Below, in pieces: positions 11,070 to 20,540 of a DNA stretch of 64,000 bases. Every line of letters begins with the position of its first letter. The first letter of the stretch is position 1. The DNA comes from Pseudobdellovibrionaceae bacterium (GTDB taxonomy: Bacteria; Bdellovibrionota; Bdellovibrionia; Bdellovibrionales; Bdellovibrionaceae): assembly GCA_016785955.1 (NCBI GenBank), contig JAEUWH010000011.1, forward strand, positions 80,523 through 144,522, in the 5' to 3' direction. The position numbers were made by a program, and so were the translations under genes. The notes under the pieces were generated by a model. The model had not been told where the DNA came from. It worked only from the letters and a program-made list of their open reading frames with translations, and ran no database searches.

Positions 11070-11918
11070 ATGATTAACTATAATCACATATATTACTTTT
11101 ACGAGGTCGCCCGATTCAACAGTATCACCAAAGCCGCACAGCATCTGCGACTATCACAGCCTTCACTCAGTATCCAAATTAAGACTTTAGAACAGCAACT
11201 GGGTTTTAAACTGATCGAAAAAAAAGGTCGTAATATTGTGCTGACAGAATGGGGCCAGCGATTGTACGCCCAAACAGCACGATTGTTTCAAGGCACCAGC
11301 GATTTAGTTTCACGATTCAAAGAAAAAGACCACGCCAAAAACTTACGCCTTGTCGTACCGATCAGCGTAGAACCGTCATTCCTTTTGGAAATGGTTTACC
11401 TGACTGAAAAAAAACGCAATTCTAAACTGAAAATTGAATTGAATCGTTTGACCTCATGGAGTGAAAAAGATGACGAAATCCTTTCTAACGCCGATCTGTT
11501 GATCAGTGATCAACGAGTATCGCAATTTCGAAATTGGTCTTTGTTTGAAGAAATCAGCATGCCCGTCAATTTGTTTCAATCACAGGTTCACAAGGTGAAC
11601 GAAAACAATATTATTCTACCTGGAAAAAAAACAATCCTTCGTGATGAAACAGAAGACTACTTAAGCAGTTTACCTAAAAACGGATATCGCCCGGCCGTCG
11701 AGTCCGACTTTATATCGTCGATAGTTCGCTCGGTCATAGAGGGCTACGGCGTCGCATTCCTGCCTGTACAGTATATGCAAGAACCCATGGAACAAGGATT
11801 AGTGACTCGTTCGGGACCAAAGCGCGGTTTCTGGCAACACTCTTTGTACATATATTGGAAAAACCAAGAAGAATGGTCTACGTGGCTGAACGCCTTCTCG
11901 AAAAACATTCAACAATAA
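11070..11918 (+). CDS. LysR-family transcriptional regulator (NhaR-like)
   Basis: This 282-residue protein has an N-terminal winged helix (NHIYYFYEVARFNSITKAAQHLRLSQ..., then SLSIQIKTLEQQLGFKLI) typical of LysR activators; the Y-Y-F opening resembles NhaR. The effector domain follows. The DUF808 membrane protein starts 58 bp downstream on the same strand, so the regulator may control that gene or be co-transcribed with it. The upstream region (10946-11069) is very AT-rich and probably holds the divergent promoters for this gene and the hibernation-factor gene. Confidence 0.82.
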   Translation: MINYNHIYYFYEVARFNSITKAAQHLRLSQPSLSIQIKTLEQQLGFKLIEKKGRNIVLTEWGQRLYAQTARLFQGTSDLVSRFKEKDHAKNLRLVVPISVEPSFLLEMVYLTEKKRNSKLKIELNRLTSWSEKDDEILSNADLLISDQRVSQFRNWSLFEEISMPVNLFQSQVHKVNENNIILPGKKTILRDETEDYLSSLPKNGYRPAVESDFISSIVRSVIEGYGVAFLPVQYMQEPMEQGLVTRSGPKRGFWQHSLYIYWKNQEEWSTWLNAFSKNIQQ

Positions 11919-11975
11919 TTCGCTTGAAGCGTTTAGAAAACCTTTCTATGATCAACTCATATAAAAAGGAAGTCT

Positions 11976-12878
11976 ATGGCTGGTTCAAGCTTGTTAACAT
12001 TGATCGATGATATTGCCACAATTTTAGATGATGTTGCGGTACTGACCAAGGTCGCCGCAAAAAAAACATCTGGTGTATTGGGCGACGACTTGGCCCTGAA
12101 TGCTCAACAGGTTATCGGAGTGACCGCCGACCGAGAACTTCCCATCGTGTGGGCAGTATGCAAAGGCTCGCTGGTTAACAAAGTCATTCTTGTCCCACTG
12201 GCACTACTCATCGCCAGCTTTGCCCCCTGGTTAATCACGCCCCTGTTGATGGTCGGCGGAGCCTACCTTTGCTTCGAAGGGTTTGAAAAAATTTGGCATT
12301 TGATTTTTCCAACAAAAGAAACGGCCCAGCACGAGGCCGAGCATCGCCAGCATTTAACAATGACTCCTGAAAAAATGCTAGAATTTGAAAAAGAAAAAAT
12401 TAAAGGCGCCGTCCGCACCGATTTTATTTTGTCGGCCGAAATAATCGCCATTACTCTGGGAACGGTTCAAACATCCACACTCAGTATCCAAGCCGCCGTA
12501 CTGACAGGAATCGCCACAATCATGACGATTGGCGTGTATGGATTTGTTGCGGTGATTGTAAAAATCGACGATATGGGACTACACCTAGTGACGACCGGAA
12601 AAAACTCAACATTTAAAACCGCTTTAGGTAACGGTTTACTGAAGCTGGCTCCCCTGCTGATGAAGTTCTTATCTGTCGCTGGCACAGCCGCTATGTTCTT
12701 GGTTGGTGGCGGCATATTCCATCATGGAATTCCATGGCTGCATCATTTGTCCGAATCTTTAGGAGCAAATGCTTTTATGAGCATGATCTTCGATGGTGTC
12801 GCCGGAGTTATCGTGGGCTTACTTTGCTTTCTCGCTGTTTCAATGATTCATAAAGTAAAAAAAGCGAAAGTCGCTTAG
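11976..12878 (+). CDS. DUF808 (YedI-like) inner-membrane protein
   Basis: This 300-residue protein has the family start ([43 protein letters not shown] split across its first 43 residues) and several membrane helices, including the conserved [19 protein letters not shown] segment. The function of DUF808 proteins is not established. An SD-like AAAAGGAAG lies ahead of the ATG. A LysR gene immediately upstream suggests inducible expression. Confidence 0.85.
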   Translation: MAGSSLLTLIDDIATILDDVAVLTKVAAKKTSGVLGDDLALNAQQVIGVTADRELPIVWAVCKGSLVNKVILVPLALLIASFAPWLITPLLMVGGAYLCFEGFEKIWHLIFPTKETAQHEAEHRQHLTMTPEKMLEFEKEKIKGAVRTDFILSAEIIAITLGTVQTSTLSIQAAVLTGIATIMTIGVYGFVAVIVKIDDMGLHLVTTGKNSTFKTALGNGLLKLAPLLMKFLSVAGTAAMFLVGGGIFHHGIPWLHHLSESLGANAFMSMIFDGVAGVIVGLLCFLAVSMIHKVKKAKVA

Positions 12879-13200
12879 GGATCGATTTCAAATAGTCGCC
12901 CCCCTCTGTCCTTAATTTCTTTCGCTTTAATCAGCTCTCCCTAAGCTCACTTCGAGACAGTTTTTTTTCAAAATAAAACAAAAAAGAAATCACAGTGAAG
13001 TCTTTGTGTCGAACTTCTCAACAACTATCAACAGTTTTATCAGAATGATACAACTTATTGAAAAGATTGGATTTTTACAAAAACATCTTCTAGACTAAGA
13101 TCATATCCAGCATGGATGTTGGACGGATCGCAGACGGAAATTGTAGAACCATTAATTTTTTCAAAGGAGGTTTCCTTAAGGTAGATAAACGTTAGTTTAT

Positions 13201-13296
13201 CCTTCCTTTGCCCAAAGGCAAACTTTACGAAAGTAACGGACGCAAAGCTAGAGGGACTACGGTGTAATAGCCTTGTCTGCCAGCTACCAAAGGTAA
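13201..13296 (+). ncRNA. c-di-GMP-I (GEMM) riboswitch aptamer, free-standing RNA
   Basis: The aptamer core is visible: closing stem CCTTTG (13205-13210) / CAAAGG (13288-13293), then GGCAAAC, the GAAA tetraloop hairpin TTAC-GAAA-GTAA, the conserved GGACGCAAAGC, and the distal CTGCCAGCTACC. This is the GEMM-I layout that binds cyclic di-GMP. No plus-strand gene follows; instead an intrinsic terminator lies about 75 nt downstream and the next gene is convergent. That matches the stand-alone, massively expressed merRNA reported in Bdellovibrio attack phase. No clear promoter can be assigned in 12879-13200, which otherwise holds no gene. Confidence 0.85.
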
Positions 13297-13369
13297 GAAC
13301 CCGAGGGAAATTCGAGGTGTCAAATGGAAGGAAGATCATATATATTCATGGATTGGTTTCATTCCCCTT

Positions 13370-13408
13370 AGCCTGAAGAACATCATTGAGGATGACTTCA
13401 GGCTTTTA
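13370..13408 (+). terminator. Intrinsic terminator of the riboswitch RNA
   Basis: AGCCTGAAG (13370-13378) pairs with CTTCAGGCT (13396-13404), with an inner CATC/GATG stem, followed by TTTT. It ends the plus-strand RNA and may also serve the convergent gene whose stop is at 13426. Confidence 0.85.
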
Positions 13409-13425
13409 CTTTTCTCTCAAAAATT

Positions 13426-14406
13426 TTAGTTATGAATATCGGAAGTCCGCAAAAATATATACTTAGGCGGAGTCTCGTGCTCGCCCACTTGTTTTAAAAA
13501 TTTCAACACCGGCATCGACAAAGCCTCAGACGTTCGTTCTATCATGATGACACCGCGATTGGGAAGTGTGGGCGTGTGAATCTTGATTCCGGTCGCATGT
13601 TTTTTTAGCCATGTCTCTAGGGGCACAGAGGGCTTTTCTAAAGAGTCCTTCACCATAAAATTCATTCCATAAATATACAGCCTGGCCCCAGGCTCGGCCC
13701 GGGACAGCGCCTTAAACAAAACGTCAGAAACTTTTTTCGTATAAGAAAACACTCCAAAAAATGAAGATGCCAGTTTGTACCGCGGTATTTCTTCGTCCGG
13801 AATGTCCTCAAACAATCGATCCTTCATCAGTTTCATTTTATCTGTTTCCGGGATCACGCGTCTGACTTTGTAGGTGATCCCAACAGAATTTGGCTTCAGT
13901 TGAAACGGCCGCTCGGCCAATCGATACATCATTTCAAGGTCACGGTCGCTGGCCCCCCTCAGGCGATCTTTCAATGCGTCCTCGGCATGCTCCAAACGTG
14001 TCCAGCCTTGCTGTTCGCGAAGGTTTAGACTGCTGAACATGATCTGAGCGCGCATTTTAAATTCTACATCCAGGTCACGGCCAGAACCATAAATAGACTC
14101 CAGTGCGCCACCGTCTCCGGTTCCAAAATCGATGTAAAACTCCTCGGGCCGCAGCTGGAAAAGATCACGAATAAATGATTTTTGGGAAAAGACATTTCGT
14201 ACAACCAATCCCCCCGCATATTCTCCAAGTATTCGACTTGTCTCAAAAGCATTTTGAAAAACCACCGGGCTGGCCTTAGCACTGTTATAAAACTCATCGC
14301 ATTGTGAACCACGCCCCCACGATTCATAAGCCAATCCGTTTAATCCCACAACAAGCCATAAAAGATAAATGTAAAATCGAGTCACAACAAAATAATCTGA
14401 ATGCAA
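13426..14406 (-). CDS. Probably exported protein with a methyltransferase-like fold
   Basis: This 326-residue protein starts with a hydrophobic segment (residues 10-26), probably a signal peptide or anchor. The body looks like a class I methyltransferase: FYIDFGTGDGG resembles the SAM-binding motif I, and a later LASSFFGVFSYTKKVSDVLFKAL and LSRAEPGARLYIYG resemble motifs IV-VI of that fold. A SAM-dependent enzyme outside the cytoplasm would be unusual, so it may be a re-used fold or act elsewhere. The start used is a TTG at 14404-14406; a run of nine G's (coding sense) lies about 15 nt upstream. Confidence 0.55.
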   Translation of the reverse strand: MHSDYFVVTRFYIYLLWLVVGLNGLAYESWGRGSQCDEFYNSAKASPVVFQNAFETSRILGEYAGGLVVRNVFSQKSFIRDLFQLRPEEFYIDFGTGDGGALESIYGSGRDLDVEFKMRAQIMFSSLNLREQQGWTRLEHAEDALKDRLRGASDRDLEMMYRLAERPFQLKPNSVGITYKVRRVIPETDKMKLMKDRLFEDIPDEEIPRYKLASSFFGVFSYTKKVSDVLFKALSRAEPGARLYIYGMNFMVKDSLEKPSVPLETWLKKHATGIKIHTPTLPNRGVIMIERTSEALSMPVLKFLKQVGEHETPPKYIFLRTSDIHN

Positions 14407-14420
14407 ACTTAATGCAAAAG

Positions 14421-14429
14421 CCCCCCCCC
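14421..14429. repeat. Homopolymer C9 tract upstream of the methyltransferase-like gene
   Basis: Nine consecutive C's (G9 on the coding strand) lie about 15 nt before the TTG start of the minus-strand gene. Such tracts slip during replication and here could alter promoter or ribosome-binding spacing. Confidence 0.6.
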
Positions 14430-14471
14430 AGGCCAGTTGCCATTAATTAAGACGTGTTCTTACGTGTCGTT

Positions 14472-14504
14472 GTTAATAGCTCGTTAATAGCTCGTTAATA
14501 GATC
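14472..14504. repeat. Three tandem copies of an 11-bp unit
   Basis: GTTAATAGCTC is present twice and a third copy reads GTTAATAGATC. It lies in the 350-bp gap 14407-14757 that also contains the second dispersed repeat and a small decayed reading frame. Confidence 0.6.
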
Positions 14505-14566
14505 TCGTCAGTGCCCAATTCGGCACCAGAAAAGCCTAATTTCGCTAACTTGTCATCGATTTGGAC

Positions 14567-14586
14567 AAATCGACCTAGATAGGTTG
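14567..14586. repeat. Dispersed 20-bp intergenic repeat, copy 2
   Basis: It is identical to 211-230 (AAATCGACCTAGATAGGTTG). The next ten bases also resemble those after copy 1 (6 of 10, both containing GACA), and AAATCGAC is echoed again at 14597-14604. Confidence 0.5.
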
Positions 14587-14749
14587 GTAGTGACACAAAT
14601 CGACTAGAAAACTATAGATCCATTAATGATTCCCTCAACGAGCTGAATGCAGACGATGAAGGAAACAAGAAAATGGCGGCCGTTTTTCAGTTGTTCCCGC
14701 CTCTGAATTAGCACCGATCGTTGCAGCGATGGTGACTGCTCTTAAGTAA
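14583..14749 (+). pseudogene. Small frameshifted gene remnant
   Basis: One frame reads DSLNELNADDEGNKKMAAVF before a TAG in the 14701-14710 stretch. A +1 frame from the same point continues as ASELAPIVAAMVTALK to a TAA at 14747-14749. The two parts look like one short C-terminal region broken by a single-base indel. There is no start or SD. The parent gene is unknown. Confidence 0.3.
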
Positions 14750-14757
14750 AAGCGGGA

Positions 14758-16461
14758 TTAGTTTTCGTTTGGGATCAGCAGACGCTGACCAACCAGAATA
14801 CGAGACGAATTTCGAAGTTTATTTTTTGATTTAAAATCTTTCAAATCAACGGAATAATTCTTAGCAATTTTTTCTAAATTCTCGCCCCGTCGAACAATAT
14901 GATAAGACTTTTTCACCGTTTTACGTTTACTTCCAGCTACAGCGCGATTGTTTTTATGCATTTTTCGCTGAGTAGAATCTTGCGAATTTTGATTCTTACT
15001 TTGACTATCTTTATTCTCATCACCTGGGGTTACACTTTCAGGCAAACGGATTTTCGCACCCACTTTCAGAACACGCCCACGACGAATCGAGTTTAATTTC
15101 TTAAGGCTATCCACGGTCGTGTTGTATTTCATCGCGATACTGAACAATGAATCGCCAGACTGCACGATGTAAAACTTCGACAAGCCATCAACCGAAGCCA
15201 TGGCCACATTCGCCGTTGCCGTAGACTCTTTTTCTTTGTAGCTGACTTTCGTCACGCGTGGTGTGCGATCTGGTACAGAAATACGCGAGCCCACACGCAA
15301 GCGCTTCTTTCTCGGGATATCATTCAGATCACGTAAGTAGGCCACGGTGGTTCGAAATTTGCGAGCAATTGTATACAAAGAATCTCCACGACGAATACGG
15401 TATTCTTGAGTATCTCCCGCATCAGCCACAAACTCCACCTTGTCTACCTTGCTATCATTCGCCGCCAGTTTTGCCGCCTCTAAAGTGCCTACAGGAATAC
15501 GCAATGTTAATGCGTTATTAGACAACGTCGCGATCTCACCTTTAAATTTTGGATTTAAAGCCTTGAAGTCTTCATAGTTAAGATTCATTTTCTCGGACAT
15601 GACTCTTAAGTTCAGCGGTTCCGCTAATTTCACCGTATCAAACTCGATCGGTGGTAAGTAATCAATTTCGCCAAAACCAAATTTTTCGGGATCTTTAGCA
15701 ATCAATCGTGCGGCTAAGTACTTAGGAATATAATTGATGGTCTCACGGGGCAGACGCTTTTTCTTGGCGATTTCCCAAAAATCTCGTGTATCCAAACGAT
15801 TCACTTCACGTTTCACTTTGCCTTCACCGACATTATACGAGGCCATGGACAAATACCAAGAACCAAACATTTGGTACAAAGCCCGAAAATAATCGGCCGC
15901 TGCTTGAGTCGCGATTTCAGGATCCCGACGTTCATCGACAAATTTGTTGATTTCCATTCCGTATCGCTTTCCTGTTCCCCGAATGAATTGCCAGTACCCA
16001 ACGGCAGACGCATGGCTGGTGGCGCGGGCACTGAAGCCAGATTCAATCAACGCGATATAAAATAAATCCTCAGGCAGTTTATTGTCGCGCAATACTTTCT
16101 TCATCAATTTTTCATATCGAGCCGAACGCGCCAGATAGCGCTCCATGTGACCACGCCCCTTGCCTTGAAAATAATTAATCCACTTTTCAACCAAGGGATT
16201 CACCTCGCTGGGAATTTCGTCGAACTCCGCCACGGTGTCTTTGGTCGGTTTATCGTCTTGTAAATGAAATGAATCAATCGTCGGCGCCGGCGCATCCCCA
16301 CCACCTGCAATATTTGTTGTCGCGGTCGTGGGACCCGCTGTGGGATCAGTCGGAATCACCGGTTTATCCAAAGATCCGGCAGTTTTGTGCGCACAACTAG
16401 TTAAAAATGCCGCACTTAAAAATAGAAGCCCGATGGCCGATAAAATGGTCCGTCCTTGCAT
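14758..16461 (-). CDS. mltD: MltD-like membrane-bound lytic transglycosylase with three LysM domains
   Basis: This 567-residue lipoprotein (lipobox ending at Cys23, LTSC) cleaves peptidoglycan glycan strands non-hydrolytically. After a linker, an SLT domain carries the catalytic Glu140 in IALIESGFSA, then SAVGYWQFIRGTGKRYG and MASYNVGEGKVKREV. Three LysM peptidoglycan-binding repeats follow, each opening with a Y-x-I/V-xx-G-D/E-S/N-L pattern, separated by basic, Ser/Lys-rich linkers. It lies just downstream of a second lytic transglycosylase gene at the end of the bat operon. A role in predator or prey wall remodelling is plausible. Confidence 0.93.
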   Translation of the reverse strand: MQGRTILSAIGLLFLSAAFLTSCAHKTAGSLDKPVIPTDPTAGPTTATTNIAGGGDAPAPTIDSFHLQDDKPTKDTVAEFDEIPSEVNPLVEKWINYFQGKGRGHMERYLARSARYEKLMKKVLRDNKLPEDLFYIALIESGFSARATSHASAVGYWQFIRGTGKRYGMEINKFVDERRDPEIATQAAADYFRALYQMFGSWYLSMASYNVGEGKVKREVNRLDTRDFWEIAKKKRLPRETINYIPKYLAARLIAKDPEKFGFGEIDYLPPIEFDTVKLAEPLNLRVMSEKMNLNYEDFKALNPKFKGEIATLSNNALTLRIPVGTLEAAKLAANDSKVDKVEFVADAGDTQEYRIRRGDSLYTIARKFRTTVAYLRDLNDIPRKKRLRVGSRISVPDRTPRVTKVSYKEKESTATANVAMASVDGLSKFYIVQSGDSLFSIAMKYNTTVDSLKKLNSIRRGRVLKVGAKIRLPESVTPGDENKDSQSKNQNSQDSTQRKMHKNNRAVAGSKRKTVKKSYHIVRRGENLEKIAKNYSVDLKDFKSKNKLRNSSRILVGQRLLIPNEN

Positions 16462-16552
16462 GATATTTCCTCTTTACTGACTGTTTTACTGACTTTAGAT
16501 TAACAAATCTCGGAGTCATTACAATGCGCGAATTATCCTAATTGATAGAGTA

Positions 16553-18586
16553 TTATTTTAAAAGAAAATCTCGCCAAAAGTCAGGTCTATATTGAATTTC
16601 GCCCTTATCTATTAGTTCATACATTAGCGCGTTACGTAAAATCGACTTCACATAAGCCGTGGTCTCGGCCCAAGGCAGCTCGTCTATCCACAAATCCTCG
16701 ATACCGGGAAATTCTTTATCCTCAACTATTTCAGGGATTTTTTTTGTTACATCACGCTGATTCATGAACGTCTTAATTTTATGCGGTCCCGCGTTGTACC
16801 CCGCCAAAGCCAACGGAACATGCTGGTTCAGTTCTTTGATCACTTGATGAATATAAAATACACCCATAGGTATATTCACTTCCGGTCGATATAAATCATC
16901 AGGAAACTCGATTTTCAATTTCAAGCGTTCGGCAACTTCCATGGCCGTGGGCTGAATCATTTGCATCAATCCCGCCGCATTCGAAGTCGACAAAGCCTTT
17001 AATCCAAACGAACTTTCCTGACGAATCAAACTTAAAATCAAATGCTCGTGCAAAGGATAGCGTTCTTTTTCTTTCAAGATCAGTTTCACATACGACTTAG
17101 GGTAAATGTCTTTGATTGCATCGATCGAACGCACCTCACTGTAGGTTTCCAGCAGCGGCGTCACGTTCTTGACCGTCAGAGGATGCAAATCAGCCTTGGC
17201 TAACACCATCGCGATATAAAATACTTTCAATGGATTTTGTGGCCAAGAGAATCCTTGCATTTCCTGTTGAGCTTCCAAAATCCAACCCAGTTCACTGAGT
17301 TTAATAAATCGCTGCCACACCTGAGCATTCTTTCCCGTCAATGACCACGAGATTTTCGCCATCTCAATGCCCTTTGCAGGTTTTATTTTTCCTTCGTTCA
17401 ACTCGGCCTTGATACGCAGCCCGTAATAGGAAAATGGAAAATCATTCGCAAACTTTTCTTTCTCTTCTTTTTCGCGAGCGTCTTTGTTGTACTGCAACGT
17501 CTTTAGCCACCAATAACGACCCGTGATATCATATTTATCTCGATCCAATTGAACCAAACGCTGAAAATATTTTTGCGCCTCGGGCATTTCCCCCATGCGC
17601 ATTTGCACCATACCAGAGCGAAAAATGGCCTCTTCAAAATCGGCCGACGTGGGATAATAATTCACTACGATCTTGAAATATTCCATCGCTTTACGATAAT
17701 CGCCAATGAACTCATAGCAACGTCCCAACATCATCGAAAAATCTTTGTACAATTCAGAACTTCGAAAATGAGGCTCCAGATTTGGCGCAAGATCCGCGAT
17801 TTTACGATATTCCATTTTACGGTAGAGCTGCTTAAGCGAATCCAAGATCGGCTCAATCTGCACAATCGCGCGCGCCGAATCGGAATTTATAACTTCGTCT
17901 AAATTTAAAAGTCTTTTGTACTCGCCCGAGTTTTCTTCAGCTTTTCCGTCAATAATAATTTTACTTTTTAAACTGACACTCAACGAAGGTTGCTGAGCAT
18001 CCAGTTGCGTCTGAAACCAACGACGAACATCCGCGTTTTGATAGACTTCGTCAGTTTCCAAAAACTGCATCAAATTCTTTTTTAATTTTTCATTTTTTTT
18101 AGGATTTTTCTCAATTTCGTTGATCAGCAGCATCGAAACTTTCTGAACATTCGCCACGATCGAATTTCTCCACGGTCCTTGTTGCACATTCGCCGTGTGC
18201 TGACGAACATTATCCAACAGATTCAAGGCTATTTTTTGATCGAATTTTTCATTCATTTGTTTGTATACACAACTGGACCAAACAGAAATAATCCACCCGG
18301 AAATTAATTTATTTTTAGCAATCAACGTCGGGCCCTTGCCCGTGCAATCTTTGTACTTCTTATCAATCTCCAGCCGTCGCCACGCCGAAAGCTGATTTTT
18401 CAATTTAGGATTTTCATAAATATTCTCGAACGTGTAGTGATGCAACGCCTTGGGGAAGCTTAACTCCACGACTTCTGCACGCACAACAAAGCCTGATACA
18501 AGCCCCAAAACCACATAAGACACCCAATAGGTCATAAGACGGGCATCCCGAAACGCAGCGCCCGGAGGCAGTTTGCTGTTTAACAT
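16553..18586 (-). CDS. slt: Soluble lytic murein transglycosylase (Slt type)
   Basis: This 677-residue periplasmic enzyme has a long alpha-helical, TPR-containing N-terminal part (for example the repeat ending YRKAMEYFKIVVNYYPTS) and a C-terminal SLT catalytic domain with the Glu in ILSLIRQESSFGLKA, followed by NAAGLMQMIQPTA and LALAGYNAGPHKIK. The ATG at 18584-18586 nearly abuts the upstream batD-like stop. However, an internal ATG at 18533-18535 begins a clean signal peptide (MTYWVSYVVLGLVSGFVVRA) and may be the true start. It appears to be co-transcribed with the bat genes. Confidence 0.9.
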   Translation of the reverse strand: MLNSKLPPGAAFRDARLMTYWVSYVVLGLVSGFVVRAEVVELSFPKALHHYTFENIYENPKLKNQLSAWRRLEIDKKYKDCTGKGPTLIAKNKLISGWIISVWSSCVYKQMNEKFDQKIALNLLDNVRQHTANVQQGPWRNSIVANVQKVSMLLINEIEKNPKKNEKLKKNLMQFLETDEVYQNADVRRWFQTQLDAQQPSLSVSLKSKIIIDGKAEENSGEYKRLLNLDEVINSDSARAIVQIEPILDSLKQLYRKMEYRKIADLAPNLEPHFRSSELYKDFSMMLGRCYEFIGDYRKAMEYFKIVVNYYPTSADFEEAIFRSGMVQMRMGEMPEAQKYFQRLVQLDRDKYDITGRYWWLKTLQYNKDAREKEEKEKFANDFPFSYYGLRIKAELNEGKIKPAKGIEMAKISWSLTGKNAQVWQRFIKLSELGWILEAQQEMQGFSWPQNPLKVFYIAMVLAKADLHPLTVKNVTPLLETYSEVRSIDAIKDIYPKSYVKLILKEKERYPLHEHLILSLIRQESSFGLKALSTSNAAGLMQMIQPTAMEVAERLKLKIEFPDDLYRPEVNIPMGVFYIHQVIKELNQHVPLALAGYNAGPHKIKTFMNQRDVTKKIPEIVEDKEFPGIEDLWIDELPWAETTAYVKSILRNALMYELIDKGEIQYRPDFWRDFLLK

Positions 18587-18587
18587 T

Positions 18588-20540
18588 TTATTTTTCCAAA
18601 CACTTGTTAAGAACCACTTTCATTTTTTCGAAATTTTCTTTGATGTCTTTGGGGTTTTTCAAATTTGCCACCAATTCGTCGGGGGCGAAACTCAACGTCT
18701 GAAAGAATTCAAATAAATTGAGGATGTCTTTCTCGTAATTTCGACGAATATCGGTGGGCATCTTGTCCAACAATTTACGAATTTCCATCGAGCCGCCACC
18801 TTCCCCCGCCAGCTCTCCCAATACAAAATAAAAAATATTTGTCACCTCGATGAAGGTTTCTTTTTCCATTTTTTGCTGCAAACGTTTTTCAGCTTTGGCG
18901 ATTTTATGATTGAGTTCTTTTTTGATATCACGCCCACCGTGTCGCCAACCGAATGATACGACCGCATACCCCACCATCACCGCCAAGATAGCTCCGAAAA
19001 TAACGAACCAAAGAATCATCTTGTTTTGAAATGGCGATCGCTGATAAGACTCGACATCCGTGATCACCGACGGCAAGGTCACTGGCGATTCTTTAACGAT
19101 CGGCTTGTTTTCATTTGTTTTAAATGATTCCGTGGACTTGGTTTTATCACCCGGTAAAACGTCAATGGGAATCTCGATTGATCGCTCTGTTTCGTATTTT
19201 TTTGTTTCGGGATTAAAGTAACTCATCTCGACCGCGGGCAAAACCATTTTCCCTTCATTTCGAGGAATCAAGATAATTTCAAATTCTTTAAAACTCTGAC
19301 CATTTTTAAAGAACTTGGTTTCATTACGAACTTCAAATACTTCGATTCCTTCGGGCCATGAAATGCTGGGAAGCTCAATACCTTTGGCATTCCCAAACCC
19401 TTCAATTTTCAGTTTAAACTTCATCGGCTGATGCGCCATGGGTTGACTGCCTTCCAGCTGGGACGTCACTTTGAATTTACCGACGGCGCCACTGAACGAG
19501 GCCGGACGACCTTCCAGCGGCAACGGATTGACTTTGATTTTCACACGCTGCGAAGATTTGGTGTATTCGTACACCTTTCCCAAATTAAAACCGAAATTTT
19601 GGTTTGGCAGACGAACTTTTGATTTGATTTTGAATTCATCGATTACGGTATTACCCGCTTTTAATGGAAATAAAGCATGCCGAGCCAGCAAGGCTTTCTT
19701 GTAGCCCACACCATTAATGACCTCTTGATAAAATTGAATAGCTGGAACCTCTTCAATTATTTCTTTCCAAAATCCTTTCAGATCGGGAAACTTGGTGCGG
19801 TCTAAACTTTCTAATTGACCACGAGTCAACAAGTACCAACTGACTAAAATCTGCTCGCCCTCGTAGACTTCTGTTTTATCGACTTCGACCTGGATAAAAA
19901 AAGCCTCATTTGGATTTGTTGGCTCCGAACGATAGGCAGGCTCTTTAAACAAGGCTGGATTCTGCATGTCTTCGGCTGGTTGCGAATTGCCCCCCGGAGC
20001 CGACGGTGCCCCGCCCCCTCGACGCCGCAGCATCTGATTGAACAGTTCTTCTTCCATACGATTCATTTGTGCAAACGGATCATCGTCATCATTGAACAGA
20101 CGCTCCATCGGATCTTCATGAGGCTGCGCCACTGCCTTGGTCGAAACATCCAACGAAAGACTTTCCGTTTTATAGTCTTTGCCATTCACGACAACATGAA
20201 AGGGCTTGATCACCTTCTTACCCGCAGTGACGGCCTTCAAGCGATAGGTAAAAGTCGTCGTCTTTTGAGTGTTGTACTCCATTCCGTTTTCACCGGGTTG
20301 CATGCGCGTGGAAATTTGCGTACTTTGACTGCTATTCAGAACCGCCATGCCCTCTACTTGTGGTGCGCCCGGAGGATCAATGCTGACATCACCTTGGGAA
20401 CTAATTTTCAGCTCTAAATTGACAGTTTGACCGACACCGATTTTATCAGAAAGTAATTCCGCCTGAACCGCGACTTGGGCATTCGCCCACGGAACAATAA
20501 ACAACAAAAGTAAGAAAATAAATTTACCAATCTTTCTCAC
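18588..20540 (-). CDS. batD: BatD-like periplasmic/membrane protein
   Basis: This protein of about 650 residues belongs to the Bat (aerotolerance) group. A signal peptide (FIFLLLLFIVPWANA) is followed by the BatD opening VQAELLSDKIGVGQTVNLELKI. Several beta-sandwich domains come next, with an acidic/Gly-rich insert (RRRGGGAPSAPGGNS). One membrane helix (KMILWFVIFGAILAVMVGYAV) and a cytoplasmic helical tail end it. I start it at the GTG 20538-20540, preceded by AGGAAG; the upstream ATG would overlap the previous gene by over 100 bp. Its biochemical role is unproven; it probably forms a complex with BatA and BatB. Confidence 0.85.
   Translation of the reverse strand: MRKIGKFIFLLLLFIVPWANAQVAVQAELLSDKIGVGQTVNLELKISSQGDVSIDPPGAPQVEGMAVLNSSQSTQISTRMQPGENGMEYNTQKTTTFTYRLKAVTAGKKVIKPFHVVVNGKDYKTESLSLDVSTKAVAQPHEDPMERLFNDDDDPFAQMNRMEEELFNQMLRRRGGGAPSAPGGNSQPAEDMQNPALFKEPAYRSEPTNPNEAFFIQVEVDKTEVYEGEQILVSWYLLTRGQLESLDRTKFPDLKGFWKEIIEEVPAIQFYQEVINGVGYKKALLARHALFPLKAGNTVIDEFKIKSKVRLPNQNFGFNLGKVYEYTKSSQRVKIKVNPLPLEGRPASFSGAVGKFKVTSQLEGSQPMAHQPMKFKLKIEGFGNAKGIELPSISWPEGIEVFEVRNETKFFKNGQSFKEFEIILIPRNEGKMVLPAVEMSYFNPETKKYETERSIEIPIDVLPGDKTKSTESFKTNENKPIVKESPVTLPSVITDVESYQRSPFQNKMILWFVIFGAILAVMVGYAVVSFGWRHGGRDIKKELNHKIAKAEKRLQQKMEKETFIEVTNIFYFVLGELAGEGGGSMEIRKLLDKMPTDIRRNYEKDILNLFEFFQTLSFAPDELVANLKNPKDIKENFEKMKVVLNKCLEK

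Noticed and set aside
13055..13339. Minus-strand frame of 94 codons
   Set aside because: It runs antisense through the c-di-GMP aptamer, whose conserved bases explain the sequence better.
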